Positions 48,515 to 59,697 of a stretch of DNA of 64,000 nt are shown piece after piece. Below the pieces are notes generated by a model. It was not told the origin of the DNA. It worked only from the letters and a program-made list of their open reading frames with translations, and did no database searches. Source of the stretch: Providencia stuartii. Lineage in GTDB: Bacteria > Pseudomonadota > Gammaproteobacteria > Enterobacterales > Enterobacteriaceae. A program made the translations under genes and the position numbers. How positions within the stretch are numbered: the first letter of the stretch is position 1; every line of letters starts with the position of its first letter. The stretch lies in assembly GCA_900455155.1 (NCBI GenBank), contig UGUC01000002.1, forward strand, positions 620,001 through 684,000, in the 5' to 3' direction.

Positions 48515-50911
48515 TTAATCTAAATAAGGGGATGACTCAGGATGGCAGTGTAATGGGCCAATCTGAGGAATAAGCTCATCGGTTTTTGGATAGGTAAATG
48601 TGACAGTACATTCTCCTTTGGGGTAATGGATCAGCAGATGGTTGTCAGTTTTTAAGGTATCGAAATAGGCTATGCCATCGTATCCCACTGTCACTAAATT
48701 CTCTTTTTGGCCATTTAATGCAACTTGGCTTCCCTCAGGTAATAGCACACCATTTGGGTCAGCGAGGATCACTAATGCAGGGTGCGTTTTAATTAAATCA
48801 AATTTAGCGAGAACACCTGAATGATATTTGGGGATAACGTCTATTTGGGTCTGTTTAACTTGAATATTGGCAGGTAAATGAGTTGGATCTAACGTTAGCA
48901 CATTTCGCTGGTAACTATTAAGTGAAGGAATTAAAAGTAACCCATCATGATTTGTTGTACCGATAACGCTATTTTCTAACCGAATAGGAAGGTTGCCGAT
49001 ACCATTTGTTGATACAATGGCGAAGCTATTCATAATTGGCTTTGAAATAAAAAATTGATTATTAGCTGCGACGATAGCACCACTTGCACCAATATACTGT
49101 GAGTGGGTTTGGTTTAGGTTATTAAACCCTGAGCTAAGATGTATTTTATCGGTAAAATAATTAATATCGATTTGGTGATTATTTTCACTATCCTGCTTGC
49201 TTGCCGTAATATTCCAGCCTAACCCTCCCTCTGAAGGGGCCGATTGGTTTGTATTTATCTGGTACGTTTGAGCATTCTGATTTTTTTGGCTCGTGATGCG
49301 AATGCTTTGCTTATTCCCGAGTAGCATTGTGGCTGCTAGGTATATAATGCTTTCTTTATCATCGGTAAGTTTTTTATTAATACTGGCGCTAATAGATAGC
49401 GTATCGTTAATAGGTTTGTACCAATGAGCACCCAAATAACCTATTGTCGGGTCATTATGGGGGCGAAAGCCAAAATAGGACAGGCTAAAACTACCAAGAT
49501 ATTCCGAATTATAGCCAAAAACAGCATTACCCTTAAACGCCAATGGTGGCGCAGAATAATTTGTTGCAATATCATGATACTGAGTTGTGGTTATAGTGGT
49601 TGAGGCGCTGAAATTAATGAGATTATTAGCCCAATGATAACCCGCATAATAGAGCCAACCTGAAGTGCGAGAGTCAGTGCTTATCGCGATAGCGGTTGAA
49701 AGTGTTCCTCCTCCTATTTGTGGTATCCAATGACTTTCAATCCCCAAATTGAACAAATCGGTTGCCAATTCGGCATGAGTGCCGGTTGTTAAATAATTAT
49801 TTTCCCCATAACGAACCGTTGTGCTTATAACGGGCTTGCTAGCATAATCAAATGAGCGAATAGCATAATTTTCACGTATAAAGCCAATTTCAGCTGACCA
49901 ATCAACAAGCCCCTCACGTAATAATGTTTGGTCATTATAAAATGAAATATTCTGAGTCGTGGCTCTACCTAATGAATCAGTTAACACAATTTGCGCTTTT
50001 CCTTCACCACTGACCGTCGGTAAGCTATTTAATGCAAAATGACCGATTGGCACTTCACCGCTATAGCGTTTAATACCATCAATATATAATTCCACGTTTG
50101 ATGGCACCGTTGCCGAACCATAAAAAGTCGTCAATGGTGCAGTTGGCATATATGGCTGTAAGGAAAAATCAGTAGCTATTTGTAACCCTGCAATCCGTGT
50201 GGCGCGTGACCATGTTAAAGCACGAGTGACGGTATCCCCTAAATTCAAAAATAGGTGTTTGTCTTCAAATGAGGAGCGCCAAGCAGTATCTATGCGCGTC
50301 AATGAGGAGGATAATTCAGGGTGTCCCAGTGTATTGTGGCTTTGCTGTGTCGTGCTCAATAGGCCAAATGGATTAAATAATCGTAATTCAGAAAAACTGC
50401 TTAATGAATTGGTGATATTTTTCGCTAGATGCAAATCATAATTTAATAAAGCGCCTTTTGAGGCGTGAGCTTGCACTTGTTCTGACGCTATTAAGTCAAT
50501 AGTGGTAGCGTTAAGAGTTAATAATGAAAGTGGGGCGTCAATAATCAATCTCTGCTGATCGGCATGATAGCGATAACTAATCTCGGTTAGTTCATGCAAG
50601 CCGATAAGGCTTTTATGTTGTGTGGGGAGATTGAAATGTAATTGTTTTAATGTTTCAGCACTTACCCACAGTGTGTCATCTTGATAACCAAAGCGAGCAA
50701 TACCAAAATGCGTTTGATTAATGATGACCTCAAGATAAAGCTCAGTGCCGGGTAGCGATGAAGTATCATCAATCAAATGTTCAAAGGAAGTAGGGTAAGC
50801 ATTTAGCTGAGCGGTAACCAAAATAGGATAAAAAGCAGCAAATAGCAGGGAAATTTCTGCTAATAAATGCAGGTAACAAATATTAAATAGGGTAGGTTTG
50901 CTGTTCACCAT
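48515..50911 (-). CDS. Csu-like outer-membrane usher
   Basis: A 798-residue FimD/CsuD-type usher, close to the length of archaic-pilus ushers. Seen: an N-terminal hydrophobic signal, the NTD strand LYLEVIINQTHFGIARFGYQ, a long beta-barrel with the plug strands, and the C-terminal domain (VALNGQKENLVTVGYDGIAY). It assembles and exports the pilins. Its start overlaps the chaperone gene by 29 bases; a later start is possible. Confidence 0.9.
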   Translation of the reverse strand: MVNSKPTLFNICYLHLLAEISLLFAAFYPILVTAQLNAYPTSFEHLIDDTSSLPGTELYLEVIINQTHFGIARFGYQDDTLWVSAETLKQLHFNLPTQHKSLIGLHELTEISYRYHADQQRLIIDAPLSLLTLNATTIDLIASEQVQAHASKGALLNYDLHLAKNITNSLSSFSELRLFNPFGLLSTTQQSHNTLGHPELSSSLTRIDTAWRSSFEDKHLFLNLGDTVTRALTWSRATRIAGLQIATDFSLQPYMPTAPLTTFYGSATVPSNVELYIDGIKRYSGEVPIGHFALNSLPTVSGEGKAQIVLTDSLGRATTQNISFYNDQTLLREGLVDWSAEIGFIRENYAIRSFDYASKPVISTTVRYGENNYLTTGTHAELATDLFNLGIESHWIPQIGGGTLSTAIAISTDSRTSGWLYYAGYHWANNLINFSASTTITTTQYHDIATNYSAPPLAFKGNAVFGYNSEYLGSFSLSYFGFRPHNDPTIGYLGAHWYKPINDTLSISASINKKLTDDKESIIYLAATMLLGNKQSIRITSQKNQNAQTYQINTNQSAPSEGGLGWNITASKQDSENNHQIDINYFTDKIHLSSGFNNLNQTHSQYIGASGAIVAANNQFFISKPIMNSFAIVSTNGIGNLPIRLENSVIGTTNHDGLLLIPSLNSYQRNVLTLDPTHLPANIQVKQTQIDVIPKYHSGVLAKFDLIKTHPALVILADPNGVLLPEGSQVALNGQKENLVTVGYDGIAYFDTLKTDNHLLIHYPKGECTVTFTYPKTDELIPQIGPLHCHPESSPYLD

Positions 50912-51596
50912 TGATCAAAGCTTTTATTGTATTGTTTGGTTTGGAGCAAACTTCGGGCAGTGTTACTTCCCATTGCATCGTTGAGCGCGGCAATACGTAT
51001 CCTAACAAGCCGGAATTGATGATCGTATGTTTCCCTTTGCAGTCAATGAAGTGAATATTGGATAGTTGGGCATGGCTATTGCCGTTGTTATGTACAATCA
51101 GGGTGTTTTTAGATGGATGTTTTATGAGCTGCCATTCTAAGAAAACGGTAGCACTTGGCATATTTAAGGGTTGTACAAAAATAGGCAGTGAATAATGCAA
51201 AACAAATTGTAATTTATTGCTGCTATTCTGCCCGGTAGGCAACTCATTTATTGAAAGGCGATAGGCTAGTTCTTCACTCCCCATTATATTGTTGTTCCGG
51301 ATCACTCTGACTAATTGTTGTTCATTGGGGTTCAGTTTGATCATAGGAGGACTGATAATAATGTCTCTGGTAGCCACTAGCTCATTGCTTGAATTTTTTT
51401 GATACCAGAGAAATGTCCTCACTTGCGCTTGTATCGGCTCTTTTCCATTATTACTTAGCCAAATTCCTGCGGAATTCTGTTGGGGATTAAATGTCAGTGT
51501 GACAGGTGTGACTTGTAACCCACCTCCATAAAGCTGGCTTGAGTAGAATAACCAGATGAATGAACAGATAAATAATGGTGAAAGTCTGCATGCCAT
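50883..51596 (-). CDS. Csu-like periplasmic pilus chaperone
   Basis: A 237-residue PapD/CsuC-type chaperone with signal peptide (residues 1-24 ending SQLYGGG), the LQVTPVTLTFNPQQNSAGIW strand that holds the donated edge, and the sequence PPMIKLNPNEQQLVRVIRNN that marks the family. The C-terminal Ig domain follows. It folds the pilin and feeds it to the usher by donor strand complementation. Confidence 0.9.
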   Translation of the reverse strand: MACRLSPLFICSFIWLFYSSQLYGGGLQVTPVTLTFNPQQNSAGIWLSNNGKEPIQAQVRTFLWYQKNSSNELVATRDIIISPPMIKLNPNEQQLVRVIRNNNIMGSEELAYRLSINELPTGQNSSNKLQFVLHYSLPIFVQPLNMPSATVFLEWQLIKHPSKNTLIVHNNGNSHAQLSNIHFIDCKGKHTIINSGLLGYVLPRSTMQWEVTLPEVCSKPNNTIKALINGEQQTYPI

Positions 51597-51637
51597 TCGT
51601 TTGATCTTCCTTATAGTGATTTTGAAATGACGAAGCC

Positions 51638-52165
51638 TTAATAATTGACGTTAACAGTGACAACGTCAGAATAGGTATCTGGCGTGAAATTAGTGTTTGT
51701 CACTACCGCATAAACTGTAAAATTTTGCACCTCTCCATTGCCCGTTCCGGAAATTCCATTTCCTTGCGTTAACGATGTTGCGGTATTTCCCCAATGACTT
51801 CCTGTTGCAGATGATTGTTTGAGCTGATAAGGAATTTTATCGGTGTTGCTTATTGAATTAGTCACTGAAGATAAAGTGCCTGTGCCATCATCCGTACCAC
51901 TATTCAGCGCCGAAGGTGACAACCCAATGCTAAAAGGAATGTTTTTCGAGCAGGTCACACTCAATGTGGTTTTCGACGATGGATTGCTAGTGTTTAAACT
52001 GACGGAGCCTAAGTTGATATCAGAATTAACACTCACTTGGCAGGAGCTGGTTACCGTCATTAAAACTTGAAAAGTGGTTGTTGCTAAGTTTGCTGCATTA
52101 AGACTGGATGACATTGAATAGGAGCCAATAGTTAGAAGAAATACGTTCTTCACTGTCGGTATCAT
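51638..52165 (-). CDS. Csu-like major pilin (spore coat protein U domain)
   Basis: A 175-residue exported protein with a signal peptide ending about SSLNAAN, then one SCPU domain: LMTVTSSCQVSVNSDINLGS, a central GTGTLSSVTNSISNTDKIPY, and the C-terminal NFTPDTYSDVVTVNVNY strand. The Cys pair and closing Tyr strand match CsuA/B. It is the first and most strongly expressed gene of the operon, 41 bases ahead of the chaperone. Only one major pilin gene is present, whereas Acinetobacter csu has three minor or major pilin genes. Confidence 0.85.
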   Translation of the reverse strand: MIPTVKNVFLLTIGSYSMSSSLNAANLATTTFQVLMTVTSSCQVSVNSDINLGSVSLNTSNPSSKTTLSVTCSKNIPFSIGLSPSALNSGTDDGTGTLSSVTNSISNTDKIPYQLKQSSATGSHWGNTATSLTQGNGISGTGNGEVQNFTVYAVVTNTNFTPDTYSDVVTVNVNY

Positions 52166-52811
52166 AGGAACCTCGTGTAGGGATTATCGTTATATTAATC
52201 TTGAATTTTTACTTTCTGACAGCGCAAACGTATAAATTAATTCATCATAAAAAGAATAAAAGCAATATTATTATCTGTTATTTTTTGTTATTGAGATGGT
52301 TAATATATGAGGAATAATTTAATTAATTGATAATATTGGTATTTTTTGGGGTGGAAAATAGCTCACTATCTTCGAATAGTCGCGATTGTTATTTTTGTTA
52401 TCATAAAGTTAATCAATTGTTTAATGTTGTAAACAAAGTCAAAGCAAGGACTTTTTTATCGTTTTAAGGCGGTTTTTTCGGCGCTTTATCGCCTTTTTAT
52501 CAAGGTGGGTAGGCAATGAAAAAAATTTTTAAGCTAGTGAGATAGAAAAGAGCTAAGTGATTACTTTTAAAACAGTTTATATAACTTGATGAAGCTCTAT
52601 TCAGCGGCATTATTTGAAACTATCCTGTTAATTGGAAAACTTTCAGAAAGTATGAAACTAATTGTGATGTTTATCTCATTTTTGAGATTCTATTTTTGCT
52701 CATAAATTCAACAATTTGGCTATTAGATCCTATTTTATTTTTGAAATGAAATTTTGAAATGAAAAGAGGAGATAGCTGGATCCATTTTGCAGTTGCTAAG
52801 AGGTTTTACTT

Positions 52812-52877
52812 ATGTCGATTATTGAAAATAGTCAATTTGTTAAAATAAAAATAGATAGTATCAATTGTGAACTATAA
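52812..52877 (+). CDS. Possible 21-residue leader ORF
   Basis: ATG at 52812 with an AGAGG ribosome site eight bases upstream; the product is MSIIENSQFVKIKIDSINCE plus one residue, ending TAA. No homologue is known to me. A real small protein or chance frame are both possible. Confidence 0.2.
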   Translation: MSIIENSQFVKIKIDSINCEL

Positions 52878-53522
52878 CTTAATGTTACTAATTGTTACCT
52901 AAAAGGGAGTAAAATTCTACCTTTCTGAAAGAAAATTAGTAATCAGATAATGCTTGAATTTTTATGTTTTTATGCAACTAAATCTCTAAATATTGAAACA
53001 ATAAATTAATAGAAAAATAATGTTTATAACCCGAATAATTTATTTTCTTGATCTCACTATTTGCGACGTTGGAAATGTAGGTTGATCATTTTATTAAAAA
53101 AAATAGACGCCAATGACAAATTGCCAAAAGTAAAATTATTGCCCAACCAATAAAGAATAAATGAGGTAAATAATGAATTTCTCTTTAAACATTAATTGAT
53201 ATTGCTATTTCTCAGATAAAAAAATAGCGGTTTTTGAAAAAATAAATTGTATTTTGTTAAGAAAAAATTACCAGTAAAGCGGAAGAGTAAATAATAATCA
53301 ATATCATTTAATTGATTAATGAAACTTATTAAATATTAAGTGGGATTTATAATGCATCATTTGAATTACAGTATAAAAAACAAACAATTGAGGTTGAGGA
53401 ATTTTGAATGAATAATATTTACTTTATTGAATTAATTGAAATTTAATGGATAAAATTAAATCTGTTTCTCATTCAATTTGAACGTTTACCTAAAATAGAT
53501 AAGAGTTTCCCAATAACTTTCT

Positions 53523-53536
53523 TTGATATAGATCAA
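53523..53536. promoter_or_regulatory. FNR-type binding site upstream of flhD
   Basis: TTGATATAGATCAA is a perfect match to the FNR consensus TTGATNNNNATCAA. It lies about 530 bases upstream of flhD in a large intergenic region. It suggests oxygen control of motility or of an unrecognised transcript; it could also be a chance AT-rich palindrome. Confidence 0.5.
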
Positions 53537-54063
53537 TATCCTGTTTTGTCTATTATGCTTGGTCTTTTTAGTTGACTTTTAAACAAATATGAGTAGAAAG
53601 GTTATCTAAGGTGTTGCAATTTAGGTTATGTCAAACTTATATGTCGTGGTTATTTGAGATATGGAAGTAGAAGATATAGTTATAATGAAGAATTGTTTAT
53701 GAATCGACGGATTATCGTTCTAATAGGGTAAAAAGAAACATCAGCATCTTGAATAGTTAATTTTGTGGTGCATAATAAATAACGACTAAAATTGATATCG
53801 GCAAATTCCTACATTTGATAAAGATTTTAGTTGGTTCATTATTTTTTGTAAGTATTTAGGAAATAGATTTAATTTAAGTTTTAACTTTCACGTATTTTAT
53901 ACTCCTTAATAGGTATTCGCTTAATGAGTGGCATGAATCGGTAATGGAGACTGTCGCCTAGTATATTTTTCTTATTATTAAAAATTAGGTTATAGCGGTA
54001 CGTTTAAACTTCATGTTTGTCCTATTTGCACACAGATGTAGATAATATTTAAAAGGAAAAAAA

Positions 54064-54411
54064 ATGACCTCAACGACTGATTTTCTGAAGCATATATACG
54101 ATATTAATCTTTCCTATCTGCTGCTTGCTCAAAAACTTATCTCTCAAGAAAAGGCCTCCGCGATGTTTCGTCTTGGTATTTCTGAATCAATGGCGACTAC
54201 ATTAGCAGATCTTTCCTTGCCTCAATTAGTTAAATTAGCAGAAACAAACCAGCTTATCTGCCAATTTAGATTTGAAAATAGTGACACGATAGAGAAGTTA
54301 ACACGTGACTCAAGGGTGGATGAATTACAACAAATTCATACAGGTATATTACTTTCAACTCACTTGTTGCAAACGCACAAGGCACATGACAATGAAACAG
54401 CGAGAAAATGA
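54064..54411 (+). CDS. flhD: FlhD, flagellar master regulator subunit
   Basis: A 115-residue protein matching enteric FlhD (116-119 residues): [20 protein letters not shown] at the start, [20 protein letters not shown], and [20 protein letters not shown]. It forms the FlhD4C2 activator of class 2 flagellar operons. An AAGGAA ribosome site precedes the start. FlhC overlaps its stop by ATGA. Confidence 0.93.
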   Translation: MTSTTDFLKHIYDINLSYLLLAQKLISQEKASAMFRLGISESMATTLADLSLPQLVKLAETNQLICQFRFENSDTIEKLTRDSRVDELQQIHTGILLSTHLLQTHKAHDNETARK

Positions 54412-54998
54412 TGAGTAGCACTACTGAAAAAAGTATTGTTAAAGAAGCTAGCGATATTCGCCTTGCGATGGAACTGATTTCTTTAGGCGCTCGTCTCCAA
54501 ATGTTAGAAAGTGAGACCCAAATTAGCCGAGGTAGATTAATCCGTTTATATAAAGAGTTAAGAGGATGCCCACCACCAAAGGGTATGCTTCCGTTTTCAA
54601 CTGATTGGTTTATGACTTGGGAACAAAATATTCACTCTTCCATGTTTTATAACGCTTATCAGTTTTTAATTAACACAGGGCACTGCAAGGGTGTTGATGC
54701 CATTGTGAAAGCTTATCGTCTATATTTGGAACAATGCGCACCGCAATCAGAAGAACCATTATTAGCTTTAACACGCGCATGGACACTAGTTCGTTTCGTT
54801 GAGAGTGGCATGTTGCAAAGCTCGGTGTGTAGCTGCTGTCATGGCTCATTTATTACTTATGCTCATATACCAGAAAATAGTTTTACTTGCAGTTTATGCC
54901 AGCCGCCATCACGGGCAATAAAAAAACGTAAACTTTCCGAACATCTCGCCGATATTACGGTATATCGACAGGATGGCATTACTAAAGCGGTAATGTAA
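54408..54998 (+). CDS. flhC: FlhC, flagellar master regulator subunit
   Basis: A 196-residue protein very close to Flh[41 protein letters not shown], and the zinc-binding Cys set in [11 protein letters not shown] and [12 protein letters not shown]. With FlhD it recruits RNA polymerase to class 2 flagellar promoters. It overlaps flhD by four bases, giving coupled translation. The Met before STTEK (MSST) is one codon later; both are possible starts. Confidence 0.93.
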   Translation: MMSSTTEKSIVKEASDIRLAMELISLGARLQMLESETQISRGRLIRLYKELRGCPPPKGMLPFSTDWFMTWEQNIHSSMFYNAYQFLINTGHCKGVDAIVKAYRLYLEQCAPQSEEPLLALTRAWTLVRFVESGMLQSSVCSCCHGSFITYAHIPENSFTCSLCQPPSRAIKKRKLSEHLADITVYRQDGITKAVM

Positions 54999-55015
54999 TT
55001 GGATTGATGTGGTAA

Positions 55016-55035
55016 ACAGATAATAAATTATCTGT
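55016..55035. promoter_or_regulatory. Perfect 20-base palindrome between flhC and motA
   Basis: ACAGATAATAAATTATCTGT: nine-base arms around two A. The short loop favours an operator rather than a terminator, although it could be part of a weak terminator after flhC. It precedes motA by 58 bases. Confidence 0.4.
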
Positions 55036-55093
55036 CCTTCCTAATATTCCCTTTAACTGCCATCTGTTACATAACTGAGTTGAAGGGAATATT

Positions 55094-55981
55094 GTGTTAA
55101 TACTCATCGGATATATCATTGTTACAGGTACAGTCATCGGCGGCTATCTGATGCTTGGTGGCCACTTAGGGGCACTTTACCAACCTGCTGAATTTGTCAT
55201 TATTCTAGGTGCCGGTTTCGGTGCATTCGTTGTTGGTAACAGTGGTAAGTCGATTATCGCCTTATGCAAAGTGTTACCCCGCGTGTTCCGCCGTTCTTCA
55301 TACAACAAAGCGATGTCCATGGATTTGATGGCATTGCTATTTCAGTTATTAAATAAATCACGTCAAGAAGGTTTACTGGCGCTTGAAAAAGACATTGAAA
55401 ACCCTCAAGAGAGTGAAATTTTCTCGCAATATCCCCGTGTATTAAAAGATAAAACAACGCTGATGTTTGTTGTGGATTATTTACGCCTAATGGTAACAAG
55501 CAATCTACAAAGTCATGAAATTGAAGCCTTGATGGATGAAGAGCTTGAGACTTTTCGCCAAGAAAGTGAGGTGCCTGCCTCTGGTTTAAATATGGTTGGG
55601 GATTCAATGCCGGCTTTTGGTATCGTTGCCGCCGTACTGGGTGTGGTTAACGCATTGGGATCAGCCGATCGCCCTGCGGGTGAACTAGGCGCATTAATTG
55701 CGCATGCGATGGTTGGTACTTTCCTTGGTATTTTAGTGGCTTATGGGTTTATTTTACCGCTGGCTGCATTGATTCGTTTACGCACCAATGAACAATTAAA
55801 AATGTTGGAATGTATAAAAGTGACATTCCTTTCCGCGTTACAAGGGTATGCCCCTCAAATTGCTGTCGAATTTGGTCGTAAAGTCTTGTACAGCGCTGAT
55901 CGCCCTTCATTCATGGAACTAGAAGATAAGGTTCGCGAAGTCAAAATTAGTCATCGTTCACAAGCACAGAGCGAGGAGTAA
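55094..55981 (+). CDS. motA: MotA, flagellar motor stator
   Basis: A 295-residue inner-membrane protein aligned with E. coli MotA (295). Begins with a GTG codon giving [20 protein letters not shown]. Seen: four membrane helices, the [20 protein letters not shown] block, the cytoplasmic loop with charged residues that touch FliG, and [20 protein letters not shown] in TM3. With MotB it forms the proton channel that drives rotation. Ribosome site AAGGGAA precedes the GTG. Confidence 0.94.
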   Translation: MLILIGYIIVTGTVIGGYLMLGGHLGALYQPAEFVIILGAGFGAFVVGNSGKSIIALCKVLPRVFRRSSYNKAMSMDLMALLFQLLNKSRQEGLLALEKDIENPQESEIFSQYPRVLKDKTTLMFVVDYLRLMVTSNLQSHEIEALMDEELETFRQESEVPASGLNMVGDSMPAFGIVAAVLGVVNALGSADRPAGELGALIAHAMVGTFLGILVAYGFILPLAALIRLRTNEQLKMLECIKVTFLSALQGYAPQIAVEFGRKVLYSADRPSFMELEDKVREVKISHRSQAQSEE

Positions 55982-55988
55982 TGAGCCA

Positions 55989-56942
55989 ATGAGAGGAAAT
56001 AACGCCCATATTATTCGAGTCAAAAAGCGCGTTGCAAGCCATCAAAATGGACATGGTGGCTCTTGGAAAATTGCCTATGCAGACTTTATGACGGCGATGA
56101 TGGCGTTCTTTTTAGTGATGTGGCTAATTTCCATATCTAGCCCACAAGAATTGACACAGATTGCCGAATATTTTCGTACCCCATTAAAAACAGCCATTAA
56201 TTCAGGCACTAAAAGTGGTGATGCCACCAATCCAATTCCGGGCGGGGGGAAAGATATCGTGTTTCGTGATGGGGATATCTTACCTGAGCCGAATAACAAA
56301 ATAGAAGATCAATCCAATTATCGGTTTGAAAAACTAAAGCAATCGCTTGAGCAAGCGATTCTAAAAGACCCACGGTTAAATGAACTGAAGCCTCATCTAC
56401 TGATCGACATGATTGATGATGGCTTACGCATCCAAATTGTTGATAGTGAAAATCGCCCAATGTTTATGGTGGGCTCTGCCTATGTTGAGCCACATATGCG
56501 CGACATTTTGCGTGCCATAGCACCTTTACTCAATGATGTTCCAAACAAAATTAGCATATCAGGTCATACCGATGATCTGCCGTATGCGAATGGAGCCAAC
56601 TATAACAACTGGGAATTATCAGCTGATAGGGCAAATGCTTCGCGTCGTGAACTTATCGCTGGGGGATTAAACCAAGACAAAATTTTACGTGTTGTAGGGA
56701 TGGCTTCCAGTATTCATCTGGATAAAAACAATGGATTAGCGCCAGTCAATCGCCGTATTAGCATTATTGTATTAAATGAAACTGAGACTGAACAGATCTT
56801 GCATGAATACGATGGTGCAACGCCACTGAATGAACTATTGAACAAACCGCAGCAAGACGCTGAGGCATCATCAATAGAGAATGCAGAAAAAAAGGCGGAT
56901 GGGGCAACTCATTCAGCAGCAGTATTAACGCCTTCAAATTAA
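55989..56942 (+). CDS. motB: MotB, flagellar motor stator
   Basis: A 317-residue protein. The single TM segment contains the proton-binding Asp32 ([20 protein letters not shown]). A plug-like region and an OmpA/MotB peptidoglycan-binding domain follow ([29 protein letters not shown]). It anchors the stator to the cell wall. Starts seven bases after the motA stop. Confidence 0.94.
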   Translation: MRGNNAHIIRVKKRVASHQNGHGGSWKIAYADFMTAMMAFFLVMWLISISSPQELTQIAEYFRTPLKTAINSGTKSGDATNPIPGGGKDIVFRDGDILPEPNNKIEDQSNYRFEKLKQSLEQAILKDPRLNELKPHLLIDMIDDGLRIQIVDSENRPMFMVGSAYVEPHMRDILRAIAPLLNDVPNKISISGHTDDLPYANGANYNNWELSADRANASRRELIAGGLNQDKILRVVGMASSIHLDKNNGLAPVNRRISIIVLNETETEQILHEYDGATPLNELLNKPQQDAEASSIENAEKKADGATHSAAVLTPSN

Positions 56943-57011
56943 TTTTCGTTGTGACACTTAAAAACAGACTTACAACGTTAAGTGAAACCTAAGCTAAATT
57001 GGATAAGAACC

Positions 57012-59089
57012 ATGGATATTACCGAGTTTTATCAAACGTTTTTCGATGAAGCTGATGAGCTACTTAGGGATATGGAACAACATTTACTTGAGCTCGATCC
57101 TTTCGACCCAGATAGCGAACAGTTAAATGCCATTTTCCGTAGTGCCCATTCAATAAAAGGGGGGCGCTGCGACCTTTGGTTTCACACAGTTGCAAAACAC
57201 CACGCATACATTGGAAAACCTGCTCGATAAAGCACGTCACGATGAACTGACTTTAACGCCAGATATTATTGATGTTTTTTTAGACGCTAAAGATGTGATG
57301 GCATCACAACTTGAAGCTTATAAAAATGACTCGTTACCTGATGAAGAGGCATTTAAACATATTTGTGAGGTGCTTGGCCGTGTTGAACAAAAAGCAGAAG
57401 AAGTGGTCACTGAGGCACTTCCAATCCAAGCACCGACTCCGATTGAACAGCCGACGGTAACTGAAATAGCGGCAAGTGATGAATATACCCATTACTTTGT
57501 TATCACGCTAAGTCAGCTAAAAGCCAATGAAGTCGATTTATTAGCAGAAGAATTGGCTTTATTTGGCACACTTTATGACACCGAAAAAAACGGCAGATAG
57601 CTTAAAAGCTTGGCTTGGAACAAATACCGTGATTGACGATATTTGTGGGGTGCTCTGTTTTGTGGTCGATGAATCACAAATTACACATCAAGTGGTTGAT
57701 GCTCAAACTTGTTTAGCCCATTTACCGCCAGCTGCCAAGTCACCTGCCGAAGATGTTGCTACCACGGCAGTAGCTGAAGCGGCGATGAAACCTAAGGCTC
57801 CACAAACAGACGCTGAAGAGACGACGAAATCGAAACCTACGGCAACAGCACGTAAGGCGCCTCCGGCAAAAGCGAAAGCGGACTCCAGTAGTATTCGTGT
57901 TGCCGTGGAAAAAGTGGACCAACTGATTAATTTAGTCGGCGAGCTGGTGATCATTCAATCCATGCTGACACAACATAGCCAGCAGCTTGACCATAACGAA
58001 TACGGTGACTTATTGAGTTCGATTGTGCAGCTAGAGCGCAACTCGCGAGCGTTGCAAGAGTCTGTTATGTCGATCCGCATGATGCCAATGGATTATGTAT
58101 TTAGTCGTTTCCCTCGAATGGTGCGAGATATCGCCACTAAGCTTAACAAAAAAATAGAGCTGAAGGTGGAAGGAAGTGCAACAGAGCTTGATAAGAGCTT
58201 GATTGAACGGATTGTAGATCCACTTAACCATCTTGTACGTAATAGCCTCGATCATGGTATCGAGAAACCAGAAGTTCGTGTGGCAAATGGTAAACCGGAA
58301 ACAGGGACTTTGACCTTATCTGCATCACATCAAAGTGGCAACATCTGTATTGAAGTCCGTGACGATGGGGCGGGGCTTAACCGTGAACGCATTTTGGCGA
58401 AAGCACGCTCCCAAGGCATGAATGTTCATGATGGCATGAGTAATGAAGAGATAGCCATGTTAATTATGGCGCCTGGTTTTTCTACAGCCGAAGTGGTCAC
58501 CGATGTTTCTGGACGCGGCGTTGGCATGGATGTGGTGAAACGCAATATTCAAGATATGGGGGGCCGTATTCAGATTGGTTTTACCGAAGGAAAAGGAACC
58601 ATTATTCGCATTTTGCTGCCTCTCACATTGGCTATCCTCGATGGTATGTCGGTTAAAGTTGCAGAGGATGTTTTTATTGTTCCTTTAAGTGCCATTATCA
58701 GTACGTTGCAACCACGCCAAGAAGATATTTATCGCCTTGCTGGTGAGGAAAAAATGTTATTGGTTCGTGGTGAGTATTTGCCATTAGTTGAGTTGCATCA
58801 AGTGTTTAGCATCACAGGCGCAGAGCGTGATTTAACCAACAGTATTGTGCTGATTATTCAACATGCCGGACACCGTTTTGCACTGTTGGTTGATAAGTTA
58901 ATTGGGCAACAGCAGGTCGTTGTTAAAAATATTGAAAGTAATTACCGAAAAATCCCCGGTATTTCCGCCGCCACCATTATGGGGGATGGCTCGGTCGCTC
59001 TGATTTTAGATGTTGCCGAGCTACAACAAATGAATAACAGCATTCTGCTCAAAAAGAAGCAGCAAATTGCACAACCCGTTATGCACTAA
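57012..59089 (+). CDS. cheA: CheA, chemotaxis histidine kinase; two frameshifts
   Basis: A chemotaxis kinase of about 690 residues once corrected. Domains in order: P1 with the phosphorylated His46 (IFRSAHSIKGG), P2, P3 (NLVGELVIIQSMLTQ), P4 ATPase with N-box LVRNSLDHGIE, G1 DDGAGLNRERI and G2 VSGRGVGMDVVKR, and P5 CheW-like (LAILDGMSVKVAEDVFIVPL). The first break is in a six-G run at 57159-57164, which with five G reads KGGAATFGFTQLQ; the second is a seven-A run at 57584-57590, which with six reads DTEKTADSLKAWL. Starts at 57012 (MDITEFYQTF) as in other enterics. Confidence 0.92.
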
Positions 59090-59105
59090 ATAGAGGCTAA
59101 ACACC

Positions 59106-59603
59106 ATGTCAATGTTGGATGATGATTTAAATAAACTTGATGAAGAAAAAAATGGGGAAGGTTATCTCATTTTTACTTTAGGTGAAGAAGAATATGGCAT
59201 TGAAATATTAAAAGTACAGGAAATCCGAGGTTACGAACAAGTGACTCGTATTGCCAATACACCAGACTTTATTAAAGGGGTGACCAATTTAAGAGGTGTG
59301 ATTATCCCTATTATTGACCTGCGTGTGAAATTCTCTCATCAAAATGTCACTTATAACGATAATACCGTCGTTATTGTGGTGAATTTAAAAGATCGTGTTG
59401 TTGGAATTGTTGTTGATGGTGTTTCCGATGTATTGGTTTTAAACGAAGAACAAATTGCAGCTCCGCCTGATTTTGCGGTGACATTATCTACTAAGTACCT
59501 GACAGGGCTAGGTACAGTCGGTGAAAGAATGCTGATTTTAGTGGATATAGAAAAGCTTTTAACCAGTGATGAGATGGCACTGATTGACAACATGGCCGAG
59601 TAA
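59106..59603 (+). CDS. cheW: CheW, chemotaxis coupling protein
   Basis: A 165-residue SH3-like coupling protein: [40 protein letters not shown] and [11 protein letters not shown] are classic. It connects receptors and CheA. 16 bases after cheA. Confidence 0.94.
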   Translation: MSMLDDDLNKLDEEKNGEGYLIFTLGEEEYGIEILKVQEIRGYEQVTRIANTPDFIKGVTNLRGVIIPIIDLRVKFSHQNVTYNDNTVVIVVNLKDRVVGIVVDGVSDVLVLNEEQIAAPPDFAVTLSTKYLTGLGTVGERMLILVDIEKLLTSDEMALIDNMAE

Positions 59604-59636
59604 TAACTTGGCCTCAAATATTCTATCTACTATGGC

Positions 59637-59663
59637 TAAAGTTTTTAGCCTTATGACCGATAT
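59637..59663 (+). promoter_or_regulatory. Sigma-28 (FliA) promoter of the chemoreceptor gene
   Basis: TAAAGTTT (59637-59644), an 11-base spacer, then ACCGATAT (59656-59663). The enteric FliA consensus is TAAAGTTT-N11-GCCGATAA; only two positions differ. It lies 34 bases upstream of the first MCP gene, in the right place for class 3 control. Confidence 0.8.
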
Positions 59664-59697
59664 CCAAATTACAATAACATTATGTTAGTAAAACATC

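Larger units (their letters stand above)
52166..54063. other. 1.9-kb AT-rich leader between pilus genes and flhDC
   Basis: No gene of usual size. It ends at flhD and includes the promoter of the pilus cluster on its left and that of flhDC on its right. Such long control regions are normal for flhDC, where many regulators act. Recognisable items: a 21-codon frame at 52812-52877 and an FNR-type box at 53523-53536. Confidence 0.5.
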
